The notes beneath the pieces were generated by a model. That model did not search any database. It had not been told where the DNA came from and saw only the letters and a program-made list of their open reading frames with translations. From Pseudobutyrivibrio xylanivorans (GTDB taxonomy: Bacteria > Bacillota > Clostridia > Lachnospirales > Lachnospiraceae): a stretch of DNA of 64,000 nt. Both the position numbers and the translations under genes were made by a program. Numbering within the stretch: position 1 is the first letter of the stretch; every line of letters starts with the position of its first letter. Location: assembly GCF_008935055.1 (NCBI RefSeq), contig NZ_CP043028.1:261501-325500 (forward strand). The letters run 5' to 3'. Positions 1-6,086 of this stretch are shown piece after piece.

Positions 1-132
1 CAAGCTCAGCTTTTATAGCAGAGATTATGCTTCCAGTCAGCTTATCAAGATATTTATCTGCCCCTCCTGTGTAGGGGCTATCATTTTTATACAAAGGAGC
101 ACATTCCCAGGGGGCATCTCCTCATTCCAGTT

Positions 133-167
133 AATGGTCCCTGGGGACGAGGTTAGGGACCATTTTT
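133..167 (+). terminator. stem-loop with T-tract, plus-strand terminator-like
   Basis: A 10-bp perfect stem (AATGGTCCCT paired with AGGGACCATT) around a 12-nt loop is followed by a run of T on the plus strand. It would stop plus-strand transcription entering from the left edge. No gene on that strand is visible in the window, so its client is unknown. Confidence 0.5.
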
Positions 168-174
168 CACGCGT

Positions 175-205
175 AAAAAAGACCCGGTACATTGTACCGA
201 GTCTT
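175..205 (-). terminator. intrinsic terminator, minus strand
   Basis: Read on the minus strand this is an AAGAC..GGTAC / GTACC..GTCTT hairpin followed by six T. It lies 165 nt past the DUF4417 stop and 24 nt past the att-like repeat at 229-245. It ends the island operon. It may originally have been the rpsI terminator, displaced by insertion of the island (inference). Confidence 0.65.
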
Positions 206-228
206 CTGAACCCTGCAATAGCAGAAAT

Positions 229-245
229 ATTATCTCTTTGAGAAC
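229..245 (-). repeat. att-like direct repeat, copy C
   Basis: The 17-nt sequence ATTATCTCTTTGAGAAC (plus strand) is identical to 3288-3304 and differs at one base from the 3' end of rpsI at 3441-3457. The core is a near-palindrome (TCTC-TTT-GAGA), as tyrosine-recombinase core sites often are. It marks the outer end of the island, or an internal junction if the island continues left of the window. Confidence 0.6.
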
Positions 246-368
246 GATTATTGAAGTGAATGTGCCTTATTTTAGGCATTTCTACTTCAAGTTGCTGTTT
301 ACCTGCCTCGTACGGTAGAAAACTCAGGACTACTGTATGCGGCTGGTGGCAACTCTCCCATATGACAA

Positions 369-1043
369 TCATTTTTGTTTCATACGGGTAGTCCAATCTG
401 GGTATTGGATGAAACTCGTCTTATCGTAAAGTCCTCCGAATATCTTATCAGGCATAGCGCCATAAACAAGAACAACTTCTGGTTCAAGTTCCTTCAGCAT
501 CTCTTCAAGACCTTCTCTGAAATATCTTTTGGATTCAGCGGATTTGATTTGTCCATATGTTCCGATAGAAACAATGCTATGTTTATCCACTCCCTGAAAT
601 GCCACTTTTTCTCCGAGAAAATCCGATTTATAAGTTCGCTCATCTCCCCATCGAATGTTAGGCACAACATAAAGCCCTTTCTGGCTTAAGTAATACCCAA
701 CTGCTCTGTTCAGATAGATATCAGCGATTTGAACACATAATGGCGCGTCAAGATAAAGTGAACAATCTGGTGTAACTATTCCCGGAAACCTTTTTAAATC
801 GTCAACGTACTCTTCGGTATTTATTAGTATTTCCCGAAAATTGATATCATTTTCATAAAAGCATACAAAATCATTCTTATCTTGGCTCCGCTCTCTGATT
901 GAGAACGGAACCATCCCTTCAGGAATAATTATCTCTTTTGGCGCATCAATATGTGGTATTTCAAACTTTCCATCGAAAAATGCAGTTTCTACCAAAGAAA
1001 CTCTAAAGCCTTCATCTACCAGATTAGTCGCTGTCTTTCCCAT
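369..1043 (-). CDS. DUF4417 domain-containing protein
   Basis: A 224-aa cytoplasmic protein with no signal peptide or membrane segment. It matches the DUF4417 family from memory: a central VVPNIRWGDERT-type segment near residues 127-138, then a VSIGTYGQIKS stretch and a C-terminal VVLVYGAMPD strand. The family has no established biochemical function that I know of and is frequent on phage and integrative elements. Its start overlaps the end of the preceding immunity-like gene by 20 nt, so it looks translationally coupled as third gene of the toxin operon. It could be accessory to the toxin pair or an unrelated passenger. Family assignment is fairly sure, role unknown. Confidence 0.75.
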   Translation of the reverse strand: MGKTATNLVDEGFRVSLVETAFFDGKFEIPHIDAPKEIIIPEGMVPFSIRERSQDKNDFVCFYENDINFREILINTEEYVDDLKRFPGIVTPDCSLYLDAPLCVQIADIYLNRAVGYYLSQKGLYVVPNIRWGDERTYKSDFLGEKVAFQGVDKHSIVSIGTYGQIKSAESKRYFREGLEEMLKELEPEVVLVYGAMPDKIFGGLYDKTSFIQYPDWTTRMKQK

Positions 1044-1386
1044 GTTCTGCCTCCCACCTCAATATTGCTTCTGCCCCTTCTACAGCGCCAGCAATATTGT
1101 ATGTAGCACATTCCTCAGGGAATTTAGTCATTAGTTCCTTGTAGCACTTAACTAATTCAGTATTTGGTTTTTTTTCAACAACCTCCTCCAACACCTCACT
1201 TATCCAGGAATATTCCGAAGCAGTGCATTCATTATTCAAGAAGTCTATTGTCGCTGTAATGTCTTCTGATAGGATATCAGTTAAAAGATTCTGGCATTCC
1301 TCTATTCCGTCTGCCCACTCTCCGCAACTAATATCTTCCACATATTCTCTGCGTTTAATGACTTCTCTAAACTTTTCTATATTCAT
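1024..1386 (-). CDS. candidate immunity protein for the EndoU-type toxin
   Basis: A 120-aa acidic, predicted all-helical protein with no signal peptide. Its start overlaps the stop of the EndoU-type gene by four bases (ATGA), the usual arrangement of polymorphic toxin and cognate immunity genes. The pattern with SEYSWISEVLEEVVEK around residues 57-72 resembles Imm30-type immunity proteins, but I cannot confirm the family without a search. Its expected role is to bind and neutralise the RNase in the cytoplasm; this rests on position and character, not on a recognised active site. Confidence 0.6.
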   Translation of the reverse strand: MNIEKFREVIKRREYVEDISCGEWADGIEECQNLLTDILSEDITATIDFLNNECTASEYSWISEVLEEVVEKKPNTELVKCYKELMTKFPEECATYNIAGAVEGAEAILRWEAEHGKDSD

Positions 1387-1871
1387 TTTTTCTTACCCCC
1401 TTTACCATATGGTTGTTTTGCATCTGGAAAGATGGTTCCTATTTGCCCATGTGTTCGTATAACTCCAACACGAACTCCTTTCCACATTCCAAATACAGCC
1501 ACTCCATCCTTGGTATGTCTATTTCCTTTCAAATTTGCCACATGCTCTCCTGCATGTTTTATGTCCTTGCTAGTCCAGTTCTTTGGAAACCACGATTGTC
1601 CCATAGATTTTGTTTTTGCCTTATTTGTATGGTCCAAAACATGTCCTACTCGTACCCCATTAGGATAGGTCTTCTCAACCTTATATCTAATGCCATACTT
1701 ATCAAGTTCGTTCATGCCCGCTTGTCCGTGTCCCCCACTCTTAAGCCGTATATGATTGCCGTTACGTGGCTTTGTATAGGCACCTTCATTTGAATGAACT
1801 ACTGAGAATTGGCTTGCAGATCCTGCAGCACCGCGAGTATTTAATACCCTTCCCGATTTAGTTGTACCCAT
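1383..1871 (-). CDS. bacterial EndoU-type RNase toxin domain protein
   Basis: A 162-aa basic protein whose residues 70-152 match the bacterial EndoU nuclease domain used by polymorphic toxins: VGHVLDH (75-81), WFPKNW (94-99), a helix with HAGEHV, then VGVIRTHGQIGTIFPD (135-150). EndoU enzymes cleave RNA using histidines and a lysine. The start is supported by AGGAGGG seven bases upstream of the ATG. There is no LXG, WXG or other delivery domain, so this is an orphan toxin tip rather than a full polymorphic toxin. It is followed by its candidate immunity gene with a 4-nt overlap. It could be a solitary toxin-antitoxin type module or a cassette that recombines onto a longer toxin. Confidence 0.75.
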   Translation of the reverse strand: MGTTKSGRVLNTRGAAGSASQFSVVHSNEGAYTKPRNGNHIRLKSGGHGQAGMNELDKYGIRYKVEKTYPNGVRVGHVLDHTNKAKTKSMGQSWFPKNWTSKDIKHAGEHVANLKGNRHTKDGVAVFGMWKGVRVGVIRTHGQIGTIFPDAKQPYGKGGKKK

Positions 1872-2174
1872 AGACGTTCCCTCCTGTCATAATTGACAGA
1901 CAAGGAACTAAAACAATTTCTTTTTTCATTTTTCCTCATCTTTCTGCCAAGAATTATTCTTGACCAAACAATAAAAAGATTTTTAGTTGCATTTTTTATT
2001 GCTCTCTCAGAAAGATTGAAGTAGAATATAATATACCAAATATGAAAGATTCTACTGAGTCTTTCTTTGAGAGAACGTATAGCTGCGCCAACAGTTATGC
2101 GTTTTTTCTTTACCTATGTAAAGCCTCTCATAATTTTGCCTCCTTTCTATGGGTAAAGATAATAGATATCTTAA
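1872..2174. other. 303-nt gap between toxin operon and ImmA gene
   Basis: No convincing protein gene. It holds an imperfect inverted repeat (2002-2027 with 2049-2074, loop 21 nt) and a plus-strand terminator-like hairpin (2076-2107). On the minus strand a strong ribosome binding site (AAGGAGG, near 2134-2140) precedes a five-codon open frame, MRGFT stop, at about 2110-2127. The toxin promoter must be here, but I find no clear -35/-10 pair. Confidence 0.4.
2076..2107 (+). terminator. hairpin plus T6, plus strand
   Basis: CGTATAGCTG pairs with CAGTTATGCG (two G-U pairs) around a 5-6 nt loop and is followed by six T on the plus strand. Together with the inverted repeat just upstream it could end a short plus-strand RNA, antisense to the toxin leader. 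No plus-strand promoter is obvious. Confidence 0.4.
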
Positions 2175-2741
2175 TTAAGCATTTTTATGTTTACCATTGT
2201 TTTTATTATCAGATCTATCCAATTTTCTCCTATTTTTAGCAAAAGCCTGCGAAACATAATATGTCTCAACAATTTCCTTAGGTTTCATTCCCTTACTCTC
2301 ATTGTATGGAATCATAACCTCTGCACATAATGCCTTAGCCTGCCATTCAACACTACAATATGCTGGTATTTCTTTATCCTCAAAACTTCTGTTATAAAGA
2401 GGAGTATATCCTATTTCAAACAAAAACACATGGCAGATTTCGTGACATATAAAACCAAGAAATGCTCCTATCCTTTTCTTATACGCTCCCCAATACACAG
2501 TCGCTTTTATCTCGATTGTGAATCCGCCTCTATCATTAGGAGTACATCTAGCCATTGTTTGAGGCGCCAGTTTATTATCTTCGACGATAACATAATCACA
2601 ACCTTCAAAAACATCACTTACCTTATCAAGCACTTCAAGAACAGGAAAAGGCCCCGTAAGAGGAACATCAAATAATTTCCTAAAATACATTGCAAATCTA
2701 CGTAAATCTTTTCTACTAGTTGGTTTTGTTTCGTAATCCAT
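2175..2741 (-). CDS. ImmA/IrrE family metallo-endopeptidase
   Basis: A 188-aa cytoplasmic zinc peptidase. The zinc-binding HEICH motif is at residues 100-104, and the third ligand is probably E132 in VEWQAKALCAEVMIP, the usual second helix of the family. ImmA-type proteases cleave XRE-family repressors to de-repress mobile elements or stress genes (family knowledge; ImmA of ICEBs1 is the model). The ATG begins immediately after the stop codon of the XRE regulator gene, so the two form one operon and the regulator is the likely substrate. The pair probably controls the island. Confidence 0.88.
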   Translation of the reverse strand: MDYETKPTSRKDLRRFAMYFRKLFDVPLTGPFPVLEVLDKVSDVFEGCDYVIVEDNKLAPQTMARCTPNDRGGFTIEIKATVYWGAYKKRIGAFLGFICHEICHVFLFEIGYTPLYNRSFEDKEIPAYCSVEWQAKALCAEVMIPYNESKGMKPKEIVETYYVSQAFAKNRRKLDRSDNKNNGKHKNA

Positions 2742-3113
2742 TTACTTTGATGTATCCTCCTTCTTGCTCAATAATTCCATGATTTTCATTGCCGTATCAT
2801 CGTCCAAATCATCAAAAGCTCTGGCAAAAGCTAACACAGCTTTTCTCTGCACATTCCCCGCCTTTTTAGAATCAATTCTATATTGCGCCCTTGACTCTTC
2901 AATAGCTTCTTCTAATTCCTCCTTTTCACTTGCTGTAAGGTGATAATGGTCAACAAGTTTGGAAACCCAATCAGCAGGAACATTCTTCTTACCATTTTCC
3001 ACGGCTGAAATAAATGGCAATGAAGCTCCAAGTATTTCAGCCATATCGCCCATTACTTCATGATGCTTGATTCTTAACACACGTACAAATTCACCATATT
3101 TTGTATATGACAT
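2742..3113 (-). CDS. XRE-family helix-turn-helix regulator
   Basis: A 123-aa DNA-binding protein with an N-terminal Cro/C1-type helix-turn-helix (residues about 8-60; turn segment MAEILGASLPFISAVENGKK) and a charged helical C-terminus. GAGCTTG with a near-consensus AAGGAG lies upstream of the ATG. It is directly followed by the ImmA/IrrE protease gene with no gap, so it is likely a cleavable repressor. Its target is probably its own promoter in the 3114-3200 region and other island genes; no operator was identified. Confidence 0.88.
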   Translation of the reverse strand: MSYTKYGEFVRVLRIKHHEVMGDMAEILGASLPFISAVENGKKNVPADWVSKLVDHYHLTASEKEELEEAIEESRAQYRIDSKKAGNVQRKAVLAFARAFDDLDDDTAMKIMELLSKKEDTSK

Positions 3114-3207
3114 AATACAAGCTCCTTTCTTTATACTAAAAATATTATCATTACTTTATCCAATAATCGAGTACATTATTTAACCATAATTAGGTTAATC
3201 TTTCTTC

Positions 3208-3241
3208 AAAAAAACACCCCAGGACGGTTGCCCTGAGGTGT
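3208..3241 (-). terminator. intrinsic terminator, minus strand
   Basis: On the minus strand an ACACC.CAGG / CCTG.GGTGT hairpin is followed by seven T. It insulates the XRE-ImmA operon from transcription coming through rpsI. Confidence 0.65.
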
Positions 3242-3287
3242 AATAAGTCGTATATGATTGTCCAAAGACGTAAAACGTTGTGAAACG

Positions 3288-3304
3288 ATTATCTCTTTGA
3301 GAAC
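3288..3304 (-). repeat. att-like direct repeat, copy B
   Basis: Identical over 17 nt to copy C (229-245); with the next two bases it matches the rpsI end at 18 of 19 positions (CAG-TTCTC.AAGAGATAAT on the minus strand). It lies outside any gene, 153 nt from the rpsI end, as expected for a second att site left by accretion or by a displaced rpsI terminus. Confidence 0.65.
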
Positions 3305-3315
3305 TGTACGAACGT

Positions 3316-3341
3316 AAAAAAAGCCCCAGTGGGGCTTTTTT
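3316..3341. terminator. bidirectional intrinsic terminator
   Basis: AAAAAAGCCCC-AGT-GGGGCTTTTTT, a perfect stem flanked by A-tract and T-tract, so it works on both strands. It lies between att copies A and B. Confidence 0.8.
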
Positions 3342-3350
3342 AGTGAGTAG

Positions 3351-3392
3351 CCTCAAAGCTATGCTTTGAGGTGACCTCGGGAACCGAGGTCA
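3351..3392. other. two adjacent short perfect hairpins
   Basis: CCTCAAAG/CTTTGAGG (3351-3371) and TGACCTCGG/CCGAGGTCA (3372-3392) lie head to tail with no T-tract. They sit between the rpsI terminator and att copy B. They may be recombinase or relaxase recognition structures, or terminator remnants. Confidence 0.5.
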
Positions 3393-3399
3393 TTGGAAC

Positions 3400-3428
3400 A
3401 AAAAATCCCTCTGCATAAGCAGAGGGAT
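3400..3428 (-). terminator. rpsI terminator
   Basis: On the minus strand a 10-bp stem ATCCCTCTGC/GCAGAGGGAT with a 4-nt loop is followed by six T, 13 nt beyond the rpsI stop. It ends the rplM-rpsI operon. Confidence 0.85.
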
Positions 3429-3440
3429 ATATTTGTTCCA

Positions 3441-3457
3441 ATTATCTCTTAGAGAAC
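3441..3457 (-). repeat. att-like repeat, copy A, in the rpsI 3' end
   Basis: The last codons of rpsI (..QFSKR stop) carry the sequence repeated at 3288-3304 and 229-245, with one mismatch. The 3' end of rpsI is a known integration target of tyrosine-recombinase elements in Firmicutes (as I recall for streptococcal ICEs). Confidence 0.65.
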
Positions 3458-3840
3458 TGAGGTGCGCGACGAGCAGCCTTTAAGCCGTACTTCTTACGCT
3501 CCTTCATACGTGGATCTCTTGTGAGGAATCCTGCAGCCTTAAGTGTAGGTCTGTACTCAGCATCTACCTCAAGGAGTGCACGTGAAATACCGTGTCTGAT
3601 AGCACCAGCCTGGCCAGTGTATCCGCCACCCTTAACGTTAACGATAACGTCAAACTTCTCTACAGTACCTGTAGCTACAAGTGGCTGACGAACAACTACC
3701 TTTAAAGTCTCAAGACCAAGGTACTCGTCGATATCTCTCTTATTTATTGTGATCTTGCCTGTTCCAGGTACAAGATATACTCTAGCAACTGAAGACTTTC
3801 TTCTACCAGTTCCGTAATACTTTGTTGTATTCTTAGCCAT
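3442..3840 (-). CDS. rpsI: 30S ribosomal protein S9
   Basis: A 132-aa ribosomal protein of full family length with the S9 signatures: [14 protein letters not shown] at the N-terminus, [19 protein letters not shown] in the middle, and the conserved C-terminus ending RAPQFSKR, which reaches toward the P-site tRNA. It is second gene of the rplM-rpsI operon, 13 nt after rplM, with its own terminator 13 nt downstream. Its 3' end serves as the presumed attachment site of the neighbouring island; the protein itself is intact. Confidence 0.98.
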   Translation of the reverse strand: MAKNTTKYYGTGRRKSSVARVYLVPGTGKITINKRDIDEYLGLETLKVVVRQPLVATGTVEKFDVIVNVKGGGYTGQAGAIRHGISRALLEVDAEYRPTLKAAGFLTRDPRMKERKKYGLKAARRAPQFSKR

Positions 3841-3853
3841 GATCTACCTCCTA

Positions 3854-4282
3854 TTAAAATGTAAGCACTTCTGGCTTCTGTGCCTGCTGCTTGTGATCTG
3901 GTCCAGCGTAAACGAAAAGCTTTGTGTACATCTGACGACCAAGTGGTCCCTTTGGAAGCATGCCCTTAACAGCGTGCTCGATAACTCTGTCAGGGTGTGT
4001 GTTGAGCATCTCACGAAGAGTTGTCTCCTTCATACCACCAACATAGTCTGAGTGATGATAGTAGATCTTCTGATCAAGCTTCTTACCTGTAACCTTAATC
4101 TTCTCTGCATTAACTACGATAACATAGTCACCACAATCAGCGTGTGGAGTGAAGACTGGCTTATTCTTACCTCTTAAAACCTTTGCAACTTCTGCACAAA
4201 GACGACCGAGTGTCTGTCCCTCTGCATCAACTACATACCATTTTCTCTCAAGCTGAGATGGGTTTGGCATATAAGTATTCAT
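3854..4282 (-). CDS. rplM: 50S ribosomal protein L13
   Basis: A 142-aa ribosomal protein, one of the first to assemble on 23S rRNA. Recognisable by [15 protein letters not shown] near the N-terminus, [16 protein letters not shown], and the C-terminal [11 protein letters not shown] and [15 protein letters not shown]. It starts after an AAGGAGG-type site. It is first gene of the operon with rpsI and has a clear promoter at 4415-4443 with a 5' leader of about 125 nt. Confidence 0.98.
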   Translation of the reverse strand: MNTYMPNPSQLERKWYVVDAEGQTLGRLCAEVAKVLRGKNKPVFTPHADCGDYVIVVNAEKIKVTGKKLDQKIYYHHSDYVGGMKETTLREMLNTHPDRVIEHAVKGMLPKGPLGRQMYTKLFVYAGPDHKQQAQKPEVLTF

Positions 4283-4408
4283 TGAGAATTCCTCCTTAAA
4301 TAAATCTTAAAAAAAGCTCCAAGAAAGTGATGTCCGGGCACCGTCTCGGAAAGTTATAGTAAAACTCATTTCCGGGCTAACAGAAATAAGTTACCTTACT
4401 ACATCAGC
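4283..4408 (-). promoter_or_regulatory. 5' leader of rplM, candidate L13 leader RNA
   Basis: About 125 nt between the promoter and rplM contain G/C-rich paired segments, including CCCGGAAA near 4372-4379 and GCCCGGAC near 4334-4341. Firmicutes often have an autoregulatory L13 leader here that binds L13. I infer it from position and folding potential, not from a verified consensus match. Confidence 0.45.
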
Positions 4409-4414
4409 CGTTAT

Positions 4415-4443
4415 AGTATACAATACGAATCCAGTTTCGTCAA
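4415..4443 (-). promoter_or_regulatory. sigma-A promoter of rplM-rpsI
   Basis: Minus strand TTGACG (4438-4443), exactly 17 nt, then TATACT (4415-4420): one mismatch to consensus in each hexamer. Confidence 0.8.
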
Positions 4444-4460
4444 CCACAAAATATAATCCG

Positions 4461-4544
4461 CCAGTTACGGCTACAAGCCTTAGAGTTTCTCCGCTCAGCT
4501 TAGAATGCTTCGCTTGAGAAACCTAAGAGCTTGATGCCTACTGG
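4461..4544 (-). repeat. structured intergenic repeat, copy 1 (after truA)
   Basis: An 84-nt imperfect long hairpin. On the minus strand CCAGT..GGC..CAAGC..CTTAG..TTTCTC pairs with GAGAAA..CTAAG..GCTTG..GCC..ACTGG, and the apex contains AGCGAAGC and GCTGAGCGG. It begins 5 nt after the truA stop. Same family as 8365-8450 and 60554-60636. Confidence 0.75.
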
Positions 4545-4549
4545 CCCAT

Positions 4550-5284
4550 CTATTCGTATTCTATCCCTATCATCGTCAAGCCGTGGGCTGGGGCTGTTGG
4601 GCCGGCGAGCTCACGGTTGCGGCCACGAAGGATTTCAAGCATATACATTGGCTCCATCTCACCTGCACCCACTTTAATAAGGGTTCCAGCAATGATTCGA
4701 ACCATGTTGTAAAGGAAGCCATCGCCAGTGAGGCGAATGTGGATAACATCATCCTCCTTATAAACCTTTGCAGTGTATATGGTACGGACGCGGGATTTAA
4801 CCTGCGCCTTTACCGATGAAAGTGATGTAAAATCGTGCTGGCCGATGAGATACGCAGCAGCCTCGTTCATCTTGTCCACGTCTAAATCGTAATAGTAATG
4901 GAATGTATCCTTACGCTTTGTAGGGTCCGGCATCTTGCGATTCAAAATCTTGTACTCATATGTCTTGCGACATGCCGCATATCTAGGATGAAAATCATCC
5001 TCCACCTGGCATGAGTACTGAACCACTATATCGTCAGGAAGACGCTGATTCAAGGCAAAGCTAATTTTATCCGCTGGCATACGGGATGTAGTATCAAATA
5101 CAGCCACATTTCCAAGGGAATGAACACCTGCGTCTGTTCGGCTTGCCCCAATAATAGAGATAGGCTCTTGCAAAAGATCTGTAAGAGCCTCGTTTAATTT
5201 CTGTTCAATTGTGACACCGTTTGGCTGAATTTGCCAGCCACAGTATCCGCTGCCATCATAGGCAACAACTATCATTACTCGCAT
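4550..5284 (-). CDS. truA: tRNA pseudouridine synthase A
   Basis: A 244-aa cytoplasmic enzyme that makes pseudouridine at positions 38-40 of the tRNA anticodon arm. The catalytic aspartate is in the motif ASRTDAGVHSLGNV (residues about 47-60); YDGSGYCGWQIQPN at the N-terminus and GDGFLYNMVRIIAGTL near the C-terminus are also family hallmarks. Length is normal. It follows ecfT by a single base and is the last gene of an operon with the ECF transporter genes, an arrangement common in Firmicutes. Confidence 0.97.
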   Translation of the reverse strand: MRVMIVVAYDGSGYCGWQIQPNGVTIEQKLNEALTDLLQEPISIIGASRTDAGVHSLGNVAVFDTTSRMPADKISFALNQRLPDDIVVQYSCQVEDDFHPRYAACRKTYEYKILNRKMPDPTKRKDTFHYYYDLDVDKMNEAAAYLIGQHDFTSLSSVKAQVKSRVRTIYTAKVYKEDDVIHIRLTGDGFLYNMVRIIAGTLIKVGAGEMEPMYMLEILRGRNRELAGPTAPAHGLTMIGIEYE

Positions 5285-5285
5285 A

Positions 5286-6086
5286 TTATAAAATTACCTT
5301 TGCTGAATAAAAAACTATCAAATAAATTGCAATACAAATATAAGCTCGCTGGTCCAGACTAGTGTACTTCAGCGGACGCATCTTTGTCCTGCCCTCTCCA
5401 CCATTATAGCATCTTGCCTCCATAGCGAAAGACAAATCGTTTGCTCGTCTGAAAGCTGATACAAAAAGTGGCACTAAAAGTGGCACCATGTTCTTTGCCT
5501 TTTTAATGAGGCCGCCTGACTCAAAGTCTGCTCCTCTTGCCATCTGTGCCTTCATTATTTTGTCTGTTTCCTCAATGAGAATTGGAATGAATCTCAAAGC
5601 GATTGACATCATCATTGAAATCTCATGAACTGGAACATTTATCCTCTTTAAAAAGCCAAGAGACTTTTCAAGACCATCAGTAAGCTGATTTGGTGTAGTG
5701 GTAAGTGTCATGATTGAAGTACCAATAATAAGAAGAATCATTCGACTTGTCATGAGCACCGCATTTTTCAAGCCCACATCAGATATTGTAAAAATCCAAA
5801 ATGAGGCCAGCGTACGACCTGGTGTCAAAAACAGATTAAAGAGTCCTGCAATAATCAAAAGCACAACAATCGAACGTAAGCCCTTTACCATAAATGAAAA
5901 TGGCACATGACTCATCTTTATAATTCCAAAAAGTGTGATTAATACTGCCGCAAACAAAATCACATTATTAGAAGAAAACAGCGTGATTATAAATATAAGC
6001 GTAGCAAACAGCTTCACTCTTGGATCTAGTGAGTGAAGAATTGATTCAGCTGGATAATATTGTCCTAAAGTTATTTCACGCAACAT
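5286..6086 (-). CDS. ecfT: ECF transporter transmembrane subunit EcfT
   Basis: A 266-aa membrane protein with about five to six hydrophobic segments. It carries the two coupling-helix motifs typical of EcfT: AQMARGADFESGG (residues about 183-195) and FAMEARCYNGG (residues about 219-229), which contact the ATPases. It forms the energy-coupling module shared by vitamin and metal S-components. Its start overlaps the end of the fused ATPase gene by 16 nt. No S-component is encoded nearby, as expected for a group II module serving S-components elsewhere. Confidence 0.95.
   Translation of the reverse strand: MLREITLGQYYPAESILHSLDPRVKLFATLIFIITLFSSNNVILFAAVLITLFGIIKMSHVPFSFMVKGLRSIVVLLIIAGLFNLFLTPGRTLASFWIFTISDVGLKNAVLMTSRMILLIIGTSIMTLTTTPNQLTDGLEKSLGFLKRINVPVHEISMMMSIALRFIPILIEETDKIMKAQMARGADFESGGLIKKAKNMVPLLVPLFVSAFRRANDLSFAMEARCYNGGEGRTKMRPLKYTSLDQRAYICIAIYLIVFYSAKVIL

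Noticed and set aside
37..396. A 119-codon minus-strand open frame at the left edge.
   Set aside because: It contains the att-like repeat and the terminator at 175-205, overlaps the end of the DUF4417 gene, and matches no family. It is more likely an artefact of terminator and rpsI-derived sequence.
2042..2239. A 65-codon plus-strand open frame.
   Set aside because: It runs through the plus-strand terminator and the 3' end of the ImmA gene; Phe/Tyr-rich composition and no ribosome binding site.
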